Positions 44,781 through 55,902 of a stretch of DNA of 64,000 nucleotides are shown here, piece after piece. The notes beneath the pieces were generated by a model. That model was not told where the DNA came from. It saw only the letters and a list, made by a program, of their open reading frames with translations, and ran no database searches. Origin of the DNA: Siphonodentalium dalli (Eukaryota; Mollusca; Scaphopoda; Gadilida; Siphonodentaliidae); NCBI GenBank assembly GCA_032622095.1, contig CP136061.1, forward strand, positions 231,630,944 to 231,694,943, given 5' to 3'. Positions within the stretch are counted from its first letter, which is position 1. Each line of letters starts with the position of its first letter. The position numbers and the translations under genes are program-made.

Positions 44781-45021
44781 TCCTTCCATGACTGGAGCTT
44801 CCTGAAATTTTGAGAAAACCCTGTGCCAATGCATTCTCTTATATATGCGAGTCTCCCATAGAGAGCCTCACATATATAAGAGAATGTATTGGCCTAACAA
44901 TATTTATCTTGACCTTATATATATATGAAAGGCTCCCTATGGGAGACTAGCGTGTATGAGAGAATGCACTGGCACATGATCTTTAATGCTGCACCAGCGC
45001 AGCTCCCGCTGAAAGGGTTAA
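44781..45021 (+). mobile_element. Family B TTAA element, left end decayed
   Basis: CCTTCCATGACTGGAGCTTCC to CAGCTCCCGCTGAAAGGG + TTAA. The second hairpin is shortened to TATATATATGAAAGGCTCCC. Confidence 0.7.
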
Positions 45022-45333
45022 TTAATGCATTTTTAGAGTTAAGGTGATTTTCTCAGATATAATTGCTGGCACTCTTGAAACATTTTGGCCAAAGCGTGGA
45101 CTCAAATACATAGGAAAATTTATTTCATATTGGTATTTACAAATTTCATATTGCAACTGATTGCAATGTGTTTTGAATCATACGGGTTGCTGAAAGGCTA
45201 AGTTTTGAAAAATGCCATTCAAAATTACAAGCAATAGTTAATTTCTAATCATATATCAATATGGTTGAAGGATGGATGTAGCTAAAGGGTCGTGAATAGA
45301 GGGGTGAGTCCCACCAAATTTTAAACTTCATCG

Positions 45334-45366
<33 letters not shown>
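45334..45366. repeat. Poly-C tract of 33
   Basis: An uninterrupted run of 33 C after TTCATCG. Its length is likely variable or uncertain in the assembly. Confidence 0.95.
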
Positions 45367-45368
<2 letters not shown>

Positions 45369-45884
45369 TTGATTTATAAAAACCCATGAGTTTCAACTTT
45401 TAGAAAAATACAAACATAACCATCTGCTAAGTCGGAAGTTCAAACTTTAAATAAAAATTGTTCATATCAATTATTGACTTGGAGATCACTAAATGTAAAT
45501 TAATGTGTTTAAATTGTTATTACAACAGATTACAATGGAAATTATTTCAATTTTTTTTTACGATGTTCATGATTTCAATTATCGTGGTTGAGACCCTCCA
45601 ATTTCCAACTAAGAAATTTTGGGCTAACATTGGTTAATGGGGTGTGACACACCATCTCCCAGAAGTCCACACACCCCCATATTCCTTGTAACAATATCCT
45701 TGCTGGTAGGGTTATAATTCAACTAAGGCAATGCTAATTTAATAGCTTGCATGGTTTACAACTTTTTGATTCATATCGTAAAAAAAAATAAAACTTTTAT
45801 TTTTATCATTTAATATGATTCAAGTAGTGTAGAAAATAGTTGATGACGGATTATTCTATTTTGCTTTCTTCTCTATCCCATTAT
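45367..45884. other. Unassigned DNA
   Basis: AT-rich, no repeat family or coding exon supported. Confidence 0.45.
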
Positions 45885-46284
45885 TTAACCCTTTACCCAA
45901 CAAACCGGCCAAAACCGGCCAAATAAAGCTTCAACAGCCTAAAATATCTTCGGACTGTCTCAATAGAACCATACAAATATGGATATCATTGGAACCGGCT
46001 CCTTGACCACATTGTGATAGTTACAGTTATGCCCTGTGCCAATGCATTCTCTTATATATGCGAGTCGACCATAGGTCGCCTCGCATATATAAGAGAATGC
46101 ATTGGCCTAAAAAAAATCTTTTTTTAACACTTTTTACCATTTTTTCTTACATTCTTTAACAATTTTATAATTTTTAATGTGTTAAGCCAATGCATTCTCT
46201 TATATATGCGAGGCGACCTATGGTCGACTCGCATATATAAGAGAATGCATTGGCACAGGGCCCTTCTGTTGGGTAAAGGGTTAA
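45885..46284 (-). mobile_element. Family A TTAA element, inverted
   Basis: TTAA-flanked, 400 bp, opposite orientation to the four copies before the array. Shares its right TTAA with the next element. Confidence 0.85.
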
Positions 46285-46547
46285 CCCTTTGATGATGGGA
46301 GCTGCGCTGAAGCAGCATTTAAGATCCTGTGCCAGTGCATTCTTTTATATAAGCGAGTCTCCCATATGGATACTCGCATATATAAGAATGCACTGGCTAA
46401 CAAGGTCAATGTAAATATTGTTAGGCCAATGTATTCTCTTATATATGTGAGGCTCCCTTGGCCATGTGGGAGAATCACATATATAAGAGAATGCATTGAC
46501 ACAGGGTTTTTGCAAATTTCAGGAAGCTCCAGTCATGGAAGGGTTAA
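46281..46547 (+). mobile_element. Family B TTAA element sharing TTAA with family A
   Basis: TTAACCCTTTGATGATGGGA to CTCCAGTCATGGAAGGG + TTAA. The second apex carries a small insertion (CCCTTGGCCATGTGGGAG). Confidence 0.75.
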
Positions 46548-47098
46548 ATTATTTCATGGACAGAAATACCTGTTTACTTCTATAATTTGAATGACAAAAA
46601 ACATAAAAAAAATTGGTGCAAAATTTATGTATAGTTCCACTTTTTTTTGGAGGTGATGAAAATATTTTTTCACTAATTTTTCCCCTCTTGCATCTACTTT
46701 TTCCCCACCAAAATGTTCGTAAACCAGGCTATAATATTTGGTGTGACCTGAGGGACAGATACTGATAGCTCAATATTTAGAGTACTTGATAGTTCACGAT
46801 TGAGTGGCCATGGTTCAGAACTCAGCTACAGAAAGCTACCTGTGTTCAAAATAACATGTGTCAACAGCTGGTTAATGGTAATTGTGTATAAATAAACAAC
46901 AACAACTCTGTATATAAAGTGTTGATATTGTGTGAAAAACAAATTAGACATCTGAATAACAAAAATCTAGACATTCACCGGTATCGTAGATTTGAATTTA
47001 GCAATAAATATGCAAATGATAAAATTTATTAAATTCTCTAAAAACAAAAATAGATAGCACTTTTTATTAAAAATGTAATTGTGCCGGTCAAAGGAGTA
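46548..47098. other. Unassigned DNA
   Basis: No element or exon recognised. Confidence 0.45.
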
Positions 47099-47346
47099 TA
47101 ACCCTTTCATGACGGGAGCTGCAGCATTGAAGATCCTGTGCCAGTGCATTCTCTTATGTACGCGAGTCTCCCATAGGCAGCCTCACATATATAAGAGAAT
47201 GCACTGGCTTACAATGTCAAGGTAAATATTGTTAGACCAATGCATTCTCTTATATATGCGAGGCTCCCTATGGGAGAATCACATATATAATAGAATGCAT
47301 TGGCACATAGTTTTCGCAAAATTTCAGGAAGCTCCCGTCATGGAAG
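47099..47346 (+). mobile_element. Family B TTAA element, altered ends
   Basis: TATAACCCTTTCATGACGGG at the left and CTCCCGTCATGGAAG at the right. The terminal TTAA is mutated on both sides. Both hairpins persist. Confidence 0.7.
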
Positions 47347-47466
47347 TGAAAATAGTGAGGTTTAGATTGATAACGTCTAACATCGCCCATCAAGAAACAT
47401 CAGACTATACTATTTGTAGCAGTGTGGCTGGAAATGTTGACCAATTGTAGAACAACTAAAGGCTTG

Positions 47467-47748
47467 TCAATAACTTCTCCACAACCAAGCCTTGAAATAG
47501 GGTGTCTGTCATTGGCAGAATGAGGTCCCCAGAGGGTGAATTTAGTGATGCTACCCCGCATAGCGGGCTAGTATTACCAAATTCACCCTCTGGAGACCTC
47601 ATTCTGATTACACCTCAGCAGAATGAGGTTCCCAGAGGGTGAATTTGGTGATGCTAGCCCGCTATGCAGGGTAGCATCACTAAATTCACCCTCTGGGGAC
47701 CTCATTCTGCAAATGACAGACACCCTATTTCAATAACTTCTCCACAAC
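47467..47748. mobile_element. Family H element between 19-bp direct repeats
   Basis: TCAATAACTTCTCCACAAC lies at 47467-47485 and 47730-47748. Between them is a compact family H copy (GAAATAGGGTGTCTGTCATT / AATGACAGACACCCTATTTC) with two good hairpins. Confidence 0.75.
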
Positions 47749-47940
47749 ACCGAGTGTCAAGGTTATGCACAAGTATCAGCCTTATTTGATGCTGTCTTTA
47801 GTATTGCATGTGTTTCGAGTCTCATTGACAACTAACAAAATTTCTATGTTATGTTGCATGGATTTCTATTGAAAATAGAACATAGCTGATTGACTACTGG
47901 GTAATACTGTCGAGCCATAGGCAATTAGAACTATAGTCTG

Positions 47941-48197
47941 TTAACCCTTTCATAACTGGTGCTTCCTGAATTTTTGCGAAAACCCTGTGCCAATGCATTC
48001 TCTTATATATGCGAGTCGCCCAAAGGGTGCCTCTCATATATAAGAGAATGCATTGGCCTAACAGTATTTACCTTGATCTTGTAAGCCTGTGCAATCTCTT
48101 ATATATATGAGGCTCCCTATGGGAGACTCGCATATATAAGAGAATGCACTGGCACGGGGTCTTTAGTGCTGCACAGCTCACGTCATGAAAGGGTTAT
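47941..48197 (+). mobile_element. Family B TTAA element with a third apex type
   Basis: TTAACCCTTTCATAACTGGT to CGTCATGAAAGGGTTAT. The first hairpin apex is GTCGCCCAAAGGGTGCC, different from both family A and typical B apexes but still self-complementary. Confidence 0.75.
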
Positions 48198-48256
48198 GCT
48201 TGACAGCAGAAGTTTTAACAATCTAACCATCCCCATATTAAGACAATTACCGGACA

Positions 48257-48516
48257 TACAGTAATGCCCTAAGGTCTGAGGAATTGACCTCTTAACCACA
48301 GCAGAATTATGAGTAACTTTTCAGGATTTAATATGGCTTGTTGCCATTCATTGGAAAGCTCATTTAGTCGGAAATATGGCTTGTTGCCATTCATCAGAAA
48401 GCTCTCCCCGAGAGCTTTCCGATGAATGGCAACAAGCCATATTTCCGACTAAATCCTGAAAAGTTACCCATAATTCTGCTGTGGTTAAGAGGTCGATTAC
48501 TTAGGGCATTACTGTA
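48257..48516. mobile_element. Family G fold-back MITE with apex duplication
   Basis: TA-flanked CAGTAATGCCCTAA ... TTAGGGCATTACTG. The left-arm block ATATGGCTTGTTGCCATTCA is present twice (48331 and 48374) and the right arm only once. Confidence 0.8.
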
Positions 48517-49493
48517 AGTTGGGAGCGACAAAGTCATCTTTAAAATTGTTAAGGTATAATGAAATACTCCGGAGATCTAGAGCCAATCATCATCTTTACT
48601 TAAAAGATAAATCATTCATTCATGGGGTAGTCTCCATCTATTAAGAGACAAAAATCTTACCAAATTCAAAGGGTGATGACACTACTTGGATGTTATAGCC
48701 TATTAGGTGCATGGTGTTCATACATAGTGCAGTTAAGATCGTATAAGCATAACAAGAGTCATATTGTACCCAAGTAACACTTGAAATGACCTGACATTGT
48801 ATCAAGATGCGATATTTATATATCCAATCATATGATTCATTTTCAGAAATGATGATTCAATGAATAATGCTGATATAACAATATGGTAATCAAGCAAATG
48901 TCTACTTACAGTGTGTCCAAAATGTTGATGCCCATCGTATCGTTTTTTCACGATATGTGACGCGTCAATATAAACTTAATCCTGGGGACGCTCAATGAAT
49001 GACAGTGATCACGGCCTTAGTCACAGTGTAATGTATCATGCAGTTTGGACTCAAGAGAATTTTAAAGCCAAAATTGTTTCTAATTCGTAACCAAAAGTGA
49101 CTGTCAAACACATTTAAAACTATATTCCATATCTCACTGGGAGAGCATACTACACACACGCCCTCTCCATGCAAGCAACCTCACAGTTATATAAAGCGCT
49201 CGGATGTATTTGATTATGGTCATGAAGGAACTACCCTTTGCTCATACATGACCGTTTTATGTTGAGGTCTGGTTAAAGATTTGAAGGTAAATTTGTTTGC
49301 ATGCTTTCTGCAATCCTAACCATCAGACATTGTCTCAACAGTGCTAGGGTTATGAATCATATGTCAGGGAAATCTGTGTAACCATCATTTGTTTTGGGAA
49401 AATTAATCAGATTTTCAAAAGCAGACGATGCTCAGCCAAAAAAGCAGTTTTGATTAAAATCATACTCTCGAACAGCTCTGCATTACAACTGCA
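48517..49493. other. Unassigned DNA
   Basis: No repeat or exon could be supported. A 60-codon - strand frame at 48992-49174 has no motif. Confidence 0.4.
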
Positions 49494-49685
49494 TTAACCC
49501 TTTCAGTGCAAAGTCCGATTTTTGTATCAACCCTGTGCCAATGCATTCTCTTATATATGCGAGTCGACCATATGTCGCCTCGCATATATAAGAGAATGCA
49601 TTGGCCTAACAATTTTTCATCATTTGTTATTATTTTTTACAATTTTTTACAATTTTAATAATTTTTTCTTATATTCTTTAATTAA
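49494..49685 (+). mobile_element. Family D end fused to a family A-type hairpin
   Basis: TTAACCCTTTCAGTGCAAAG and TCCGATTTTTGTATC are the left end of family D (as at 30275). Then AACCCTGTGCCAATGCATTC opens a complete hairpin with the GTCGACC-type apex and the AT-rich spacer of family A. The second hairpin and right end are missing; the next element begins at TTAA 49682. Confidence 0.65.
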
Positions 49686-49953
49686 CTCTTTCAGTGCCAG
49701 ACTTATTTTGTAGGTTTAGTGCCAGGGAATCTTACGTTTTGCATGGGCATAAAAATTATTACTATCAATACTTGGTGATAGTTTTGAGTTATAACATGCC
49801 CCTAAGGTTTAATCCAGTTTGTTTTTAAATTCGCTATAGCATGCTTAAGCATACCCAAACAAATCTCATAAATAATATTATTTTTTTTAGGGCCGATTTT
49901 ACAGACCGTAAATTAGGGCCGATGAGATCGGCCCCTGGCACTGAAAGGGTTAA
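49682..49953 (-). mobile_element. Family D TTAA element, 272 bp
   Basis: TTAACTCTTTCAGTGCCAG at the left. GGGCCGATGAGATCGGCCCC, CTGGCACTGAAAGGG and TTAA at the right. The palindromic GGCCGAT(G/C)...CGGCC block matches the truncated copy at 26657. Confidence 0.75.
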
Positions 49954-50004
49954 ATCCATGCTGTATGATGTCACATGATCGAGGCTAGCTTTTTGGTATG
50001 AATC

Positions 50005-50351
50005 GCATACAGGCAAGCCTGAGTTTAGTGTGCCTGTCATTTGCAGAATGAGGTCCCCAGAGGTGAATTTAGTGACGCTATCCTGCATAGTGGGCTAGCA
50101 TATTAAATTCACCCTCTTGGGACCTGACATTCTGCTTAGGCCTCATCTTCTCTGGAAAGTTATCAAATTTTACCATTTGGGAACCTCAATCTGAGTCTAT
50201 GTCTCCCATAGCAGATGAGGCCATGCAGATTGAGGTCCCAATGAGGGTGTATTTGCTGATGCTAGCCAGCTATGCGGGATAGGGTCACTAAATTCACCCT
50301 GTGGGGACCTCATTCTGCAAATGACAGACACACTAAACTCAGGCTTGCATA
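50005..50351. mobile_element. Family H element with 9-bp flanking repeat
   Basis: GCATACAGG flanks both sides. The TIR AAGCCTGAGTTTAGTGTG is perfect at both ends. It contains both hairpins and the middle segment. It is the best-delimited family H copy and gives the family's likely true ends and target-duplication size. Confidence 0.75.
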
Positions 50352-50507
50352 CAGGTGCAGATTGTGTCCCTTGTCACAGACTGTGAGTATATGAATACAG
50401 TTTGTTGACTATGTCGCTCTCATTACAACAGAAAAAAGAATATGAACATGAAAAATATTATGCCATTTACAAAATTTTAAATTGACTCAAGATGGAAAAC
50501 ATGGAAA

Positions 50508-50935
50508 AAATCTAGAAATATAACAAAAATAATTAATGTGTTGCAGATTTTAAGACTAAACTCATGCAAAATTTAAATCTTATTTGCAGTGTATAAATGA
50601 AACTAAAAATTCTTTTTTCACCGGGGAAAGATCAATAAATAATTCTAGAATGAAAACAAAAATAATTAATGTGTTGCAGATATTAAGACTAAAGTCATGC
50701 AAAATTTAAATCTTATTTGCAGTGTATAAATGAGACTAAAAATTCTTTTTTCACCGGGTAAAGATCAATAAATAATTCTAGAATAAATCTAGAATTATAA
50801 CAAAAATAATAAATGTGTTGCAGATTTTAAGACTAAAGTCATGCAAACTTTCAATCTTATTTACAGTGTATAAATGAGACTAAATATTCTTTTTTCACCG
50901 GGGTAGATCAATAAATAATACAGATAAATAATTAA
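50508..50935. repeat. Tandem repeat of about 133-145 bp, three units
   Basis: GTGTTGCAGATTTTAAGACT, TTTAAATCTTATTTGCAGTG and TTCTTTTTTCACCGGG recur three times. The units differ slightly in length because of an AATAATTCTAGAAT insertion. Confidence 0.85.
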
Positions 50936-50981
50936 AAACATTCTTGATCTGTAAGAAATTAATTCCTATCATAGATTGAAA

Positions 50982-51037
50982 TTAACCCTTTCTGTACCAA
51001 ATGGATTCTCCCATTCAGCTATAAAAGTATTCATTGG
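50982..51037 (+). mobile_element. Family C left end fused to family G
   Basis: TTAACCCTTTCTGTACCAAA runs to GTATTCATTGG, then switches directly to the family G arm AAATATGGCGTGTTGCC. Confidence 0.7.
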
Positions 51038-51183
51038 AAATATGGCGTGTTGCCATTCATCGGAAAGCTCTCAGTGAGAGTTTTCCGATGAATGGCAACA
51101 AGCCATATTTCCTAACTAAATCCTGAAAAATTACCCATAATTCTGCTGTGGTTAAGGAGTCGATTATTTAGGGCATTACTGTA
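51037..51183. mobile_element. Family G fold-back MITE, left half replaced
   Basis: Only the inner part of the left arm is present. The right arm is complete to GGGCATTACTG|TA. The missing left end is replaced by family C sequence. Confidence 0.75.
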
Positions 51184-51524
51184 TGTATAAACAGACCTGT
51201 TTTGACACAGTTAATCCATTGATTATGTAATGCTTTGCAGTGACACACAACAATGTCAACAGCATGTGGGGTCTGATATGTCATATGCGACATAACATAG
51301 TTCTTCTGCAAGAGTATATTCTGTTGAATGAATGGGAAGATAAATTTGCTACCACCACTGTAGGTTCCCGAGATTGGTATTAAAGTTACGCTACTTTCTC
51401 TGAGCTGGCTATCTTGTCCTGCAGACTTGTCATTGGATTTCCCACAGAAAGTAGCTCGACTTGAATATGGATCTCTGAAACCCACATGGTGGTGATAATC
51501 TATATATATTTCAGAAACAGACAT
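51184..51524 (-). CDS. Unrecognised - strand open frame
   Basis: Open on the - strand from 51524 into the family G end. It contains RESSVTLIPISGTYSGGSKF followed by IFPFIQQN. The SGTY string recalls the neighbouring terminal exons (TGTY, SGTY), so this may be a decayed third version, but the rest does not align well. Low confidence. Confidence 0.15.
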
Positions 51525-51901
51525 TTCAATTCACACTTAAATCTATTAAACAGGGTAAACTAGAGTATTATAGGCTGTCAATGCTTGAAGTCTGATGGTT
51601 GAGGTTCTCATCTAATCCAGGTAATTATATCTATGAGGCCTAAAACTGCAGTTTGTGAGACTTGATACAGAACATTTGCATGTTTGCTGGATACTTTTCG
51701 TAATAAAATCCAATGAGTACTCAGACTTGGAACGAATATATTTCTGCATATGTGAATGATAATAAATAGTTTTATGAGTGTTATAAAATTGTTCCACTCT
51801 CTCGAGGTAGCATGTTGGTAAATCAACATAGATGATTGAAGGACTAGCTATACAACAGCTCGAGATAAGGACACTTTAGCATGTTATTTGTTACCAGTGG
51901 A

Positions 51902-52019
51902 CTACAGTTTACCCTTGTCAGACAGAGACACCTGAGAAGGCCTCTTTGTCCAGAAATATGTCCCGGTGTAGATAAAGTTGAATTTCTTGCATAGTTCATC
52001 ACTCTCGTTTGGGCCCCGT
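51902..52019 (-). CDS. Alternative terminal exon B of an unrecognised gene
   Basis: On the - strand an acceptor TTATTTCAG precedes one base of a split codon, then RGPNESDELCKKFNFIYTGT, YFWTKRPSQVSLSDKGKL and TAG: 38 residues. It is clearly homologous to the exon at 56775-56853 (15 identical residues in the first 23) and has the same phase. The upstream exon(s) lie at higher coordinates. I do not recognise the protein family. Conservation between the copies under synonymous and conservative changes, such as Y-TGTY versus YSGTY, argues for selected coding sequence. Confidence 0.6.
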
Positions 52020-52043
52020 CTGAAATAAAAAGAAGAAATACAT

Positions 52044-52164
52044 TTAACCATTCCATGAAATTTTCATGAGAGGCTCCTTACGGGTGACTAACATATATAA
52101 GAGAATGCACTGGCTCAAGATTTTTAATGCTGCACCAGTGCAGCTCCTGTCATGAAAGGGTTAA
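52044..52164 (+). mobile_element. Family B TTAA element, internally deleted
   Basis: TTAACCATTCCATGAAATTT at the left, only the second hairpin's right part, and CTCCTGTCATGAAAGGG + TTAA at the right. It lies just upstream (in the - strand sense) of terminal exon B, within 25 bp of its acceptor. Confidence 0.65.
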
Positions 52165-52179
52165 GCATGCCATATGCCA

Positions 52180-52443
52180 CAAAAAGCAGTCATGATGGCT
52201 AATTTCATCATCGGATTTCATTCAGATCCGATAACCAATGCCTCGCATATCTGTCCAGACGGACAAAACACCAAGATTTCCAGACAAACAAAGGATAACT
52301 CTAGAATTGCAGTCATGATGGCAAACCTCCATACAAAATTGAATTGAGATCCGATTTTAAACCTAATTATATATGCCTGGACAGACAGACGAATGGACAA
52401 AGTCAATCCAGTATCCCCCCCTTCATTTTGGGGGCATAATAAA
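52180..52443 (-). repeat. Dispersed repeat, inverted relative of 28909-29240
   Basis: Two units share GCAGTCATGATGGC(T/A)AA and AT(A/T)CAGATCCGAT-type segments about 125 bp apart. The end TTTTGGGGGCATAATAA mirrors TTATACCCCCACTTTT of the other copy. Confidence 0.55.
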
Positions 52444-52730
52444 TACATAGAGCATCAGCGTGACTAGTTGAGTTTGTTCGACCTACAATCAGTTTCTGTG
52501 GTCAAATTAGTATACATGCCATGCATTTATTTCCATTGTTATTCGACTGAAATTAATTTCATTGAATTTACAGTGCCTGATACTGACTGATATGCAGATT
52601 TTGGTTTCAGAAACCCATTCTAGTAGACTAATAGTTGTATAATTTCCACCAGAAAACTTGTCTCTTCTAACTTTTCAGTTTTGTACGGATTAAGTCAGTT
52701 GATAATTCAAATCATAACAGGCAATCCTGA

Positions 52731-53090
52731 AAATATGGTGCTCGACATTTGCAGAGTGAGGTACCCAGCAGGCAGTTTTAGTGATACTACATTGCACAGT
52801 GACTAGAATCACTAAATTCACCTTCTGGGGACCTTATTCTGCTTAGTTTCTCTATAAATGTATCACCAAACTGGCATAAGACACGATGCATAATCAAGGT
52901 GCCCACTGGGTGCACATCACCATCATCTGAGAACTTATCCGAGTCCAAGTTTCCCATAGCAGATGAGGCCATGCAGAATGAGGTCCCAAGATGATGTATG
53001 TGGTGATACTAGTCTGCTGTGCGGGGTAGTGTCACTAAACTCACCCTCTGGGTACCTCATTCTGCCAATGTCTGGCACTATATTTTTAAT
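52731..53090. mobile_element. Family H element, older copy
   Basis: CAATCCTGAAAATATGGTGC and CTGGCACTATATTTTTAATC are its inverted ends. Both hairpins are recognisable (GCAGAGTGAGGTACCCAG; CTCTGGGTACCTCATTCTGC). Confidence 0.65.
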
Positions 53091-53183
53091 CCTGGTAGGA
53101 AACCATTCCATATCTCTTTCGTCAGCATAGTATGCTTTTAATTAAGTATATGAGATTCCGTACAAGCTTCAGAAATTATAATT

Positions 53184-53346
53184 TAAATAAGATTGTAACA
53201 CTTTTATAGATTTGTGAATTTTATTCCACGAGCTTCCAACCCTGCTTCCAACCCTTCTAGGGGTATTTTCCCAAGTGTCATTAGAAGGGTCGGAAGCTAA
53301 TGGAATAAAATTTCACAAGTCCATAAAGGTGTTCAAATCTTATTTA
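53184..53346. repeat. Fold-back palindrome
   Basis: TAAATAAGATTGTAACACTT, GTGAATTTTATTCCA and AGCTTCCAACCC are mirrored by GGGTCGGAAGCT, TGGAATAAAATTTCAC and AGGTGTTCAAATCTTATTTA. No relatives seen in the window. Confidence 0.75.
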
Positions 53347-53791
53347 CATGCTTAAAATTGATCAATTCGGCTATGGTTAGAATTATGAGGATTCTGAAAG
53401 TTTGAGATAGTGACACATTTTATTGTGTTAGAATAAATTTTGTTGTGGTACATTCTAAAATTTTACCACAAATAGACATCGATATTTCAATAGGAAAACA
53501 GACCACTGACCAATCAGGACAGGTCTTACAAGCAGTTTTAAGCAAGGTCGTATTTAAAATTGGGGTGCTTAATTAGATGGGGATCCCAGAAAACAATATA
53601 TATATTGTAACATTTATTATAGAATTTCTAAAAAAGTACAAATAATAACCTTAACCAATAAAGACATAGATATATTAATATTCTAACATGGTCTCTGATT
53701 AACAGCTTATATTATGTCCAACATAAATGACTAACTTTAACAAGAAATTACGTATATATAATTTAATAGCAAACATGCAACAGCACTTTCA
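53347..53791. other. Unassigned AT-rich DNA
   Basis: No element or exon recognised. Confidence 0.45.
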
Positions 53792-54191
53792 TTAACCCTT
53801 TACCCAACAAACCGGCCAAAACCGGCCAAATAAAGCTTCAACAGCCTAAAATATCTTCGGTCTGTCTCAATAGAACCATACAAATATGGATATCATTGGA
53901 ACCGGCTCCTTGAACACATTGTGATAGTTACAGTTATGCCCTGTGCCAATGCATTCTCTTATATATGCGAGTCGACCATAGGTCGCCTCGCATATATAAG
54001 AGAATGCATTGGCCTAAAAAAGAGATTTTTTTAACACTTTTTACCATTTTTTCTTACATTCTTTAACAATTTTATAATTTTTAATGTGTTAAGCCAATGC
54101 ATTCTCTTATATATGCGAGGCGACCTATGGTCGACTCGCATATATAAGAGAATGCATTGGCACAGGGCCGTTCTGTTGGGTAAAGGGTTAA
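53792..54191 (-). mobile_element. Family A TTAA element, inverted
   Basis: TTAA-flanked, 400 bp. Differs from the copy at 45885 by a few substitutions (for example CTTGAACACATTG, and AAAAAAGAGATTTT in the spacer). Confidence 0.85.
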
Positions 54192-54231
54192 TAGAACCTA
54201 ATGCGATAAATTCAAGCAAGTTTTAATAACG

Positions 54232-54539
54232 GGGACCAGCCTAGAGGGATACATGAAAGATATCTTCTCCCTAAAAAGTGTCACTTCTCCCTATTTTCAA
54301 ATATATCTCTGAACAGTGTAATTGAAGTGTATTTGCTAATTATAATAGTGCAATTACAGATTATAGTGACGTTATAAAAGAGCTCTTGTATTAAATAATA
54401 CTTAATGGATCATAGAAGACTGATATAGGGCTGTAAATTGAACTTCAGTCTGTGTGCCTTCTCCCTAATAGCAGCCCACTTCTCTCTAATAAACAGAGAG
54501 GGAGAAGTCACTTCTCCCAATTACATCTAGGCTGGTCCC
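54232..54539. mobile_element. TIR element with GGGACCAGCCTAGA ends
   Basis: GGGACCAGCCTAGA at the left and TCTAGGCTGGTCCC at the right. The arms contain several TTCTCCCT/AGGGAGAAG-type segments (CACTTCTCCCTATTTT, GAGAAGTCACTTCTCCC). 308 bp, no frame. Target duplication unclear. Confidence 0.6.
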
Positions 54540-55074
54540 TGAGAGAGACATTTGCTCAGAAACAAATGGGACTTAGTGAGCTTAGTAACAAGGACTAAAA
54601 TAAATACATTATGGTAATGATATATTTATGATATATTATTCAATTAAGAAATGGTACGCTATGTAAAATCCTGTGTTCAAACACAATTATTCAGTATCGA
54701 CAGGCTCTAATCCTCTCTGGATTCGATTTGCTGATGTGTCCAGAGTTGGATGGATGAAGGGCATGGCCATATCATAATTAAGTGGCATAAAATTATTCTG
54801 TGAAATATCTTAGTTGAAATGAAATTTTCCTTGATTGAAGGTGCTCACAGCATAGAATTCTCCCTCTTGGTATGCTCTGATTTCTGGTCTAAAAATAGTC
54901 CCATTTACTGTCCAGGTAATGTGATAATAAATTCTAAATATAATTTATATCAATTGATAGAAGCATTTTATACCCTGGAAACTATATAAAATTTCCTAGG
55001 AAAAGATACACTATCTTTTACAAGTTTGTAAACCTTGCATTCATATATCCGTAAAAACACTTTTCTAATCACTT
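54540..55074. other. Unassigned AT-rich DNA
   Basis: No element or exon recognised. Confidence 0.45.
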
Positions 55075-55327
55075 TAGAGTAATGCTCTAAATAATCAACT
55101 CCTTAACCACAGCAGAATTATGGGTAATTTTTCAGGATTTAGTCGGAAATATGGCTATAAAAGCTATAAAAGTATTCATTGGAAATATGGCTTGTTGCCA
55201 TTCATCGGAAAGTTCTCGGTGAGAGCTTTCTGATGAATGGCAACAAGTCATATTTCTGACTAAATCCTGAGAAATTACCCATAATTCTGCTGTGGTTAAG
55301 GAGTCAATTATTTAGAGCATTACTGTA
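55075..55327. mobile_element. Family G fold-back MITE with family C fragment inside
   Basis: TA-flanked. After GTCGGAAATATGGC the left arm is interrupted by TATAAAAGCTATAAAAGTAT + TCATTGG, then restarts with AAATATGGCTTGTTGCC. The inserted piece is family C sequence. Confidence 0.75.
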
Positions 55328-55368
55328 TTTGGAAAGTAAAATTCCCATTACTGAACTATTTCAAAAGA

Positions 55369-55473
55369 GTATTCCACTGATAATCCAGTAATGGATGGAC
55401 GAGTATAAATAGTATTTCAATAATAATCCAGTAATGGATGGACGAATATAAATAGTTTTCCAATGATAATCCA
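55369..55473. repeat. 48-bp tandem repeat, about 2.2 copies
   Basis: GATAATCCAGTAATGGATGG + ACGAGTATAAATAGT is repeated at 48-bp spacing, with a third partial unit ending GATAATCCAGTT. Confidence 0.8.
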
Positions 55474-55902
55474 GTTGTTGAGCCTTTATTTCCCGCAGGA
55501 TAACTTTTACTTGAAAATTTAATGGAAGACCCTGTTAATAACATTGTATTCATCATTATGAATAATAGTATGTCAATAAAGGCAAAAGGCACAAATGTGG
55601 CTAAACATTAAGGTAGCTGTATGTGAGTGAAATGGTGAGACAAGAGGATTTCGAAGATATAAACATGACAATATTATGTTGAAGGAGTCACACTAATTAG
55701 AACAATATGACTTGTCAGATGTACAGAATGTGGCCAATACAGTTTTGATGGGAATGACTTCAAATTGATCCCATAAAGATATAAATTTTAGTGGAAGATT
55801 AACCTCTTGGCTGCTATATGTCCGTCCTGAGTACTGAGTACAGATGTAAAATGTCATGTCAGTTTTCATGCCTTTCCTGTTATATTTTTCTGCTGGACAA
55901 GC
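55474..55902. other. Unassigned DNA
   Basis: A - strand open frame at 55693-55908 runs into a family H end and is not supported as a gene. Confidence 0.4.
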
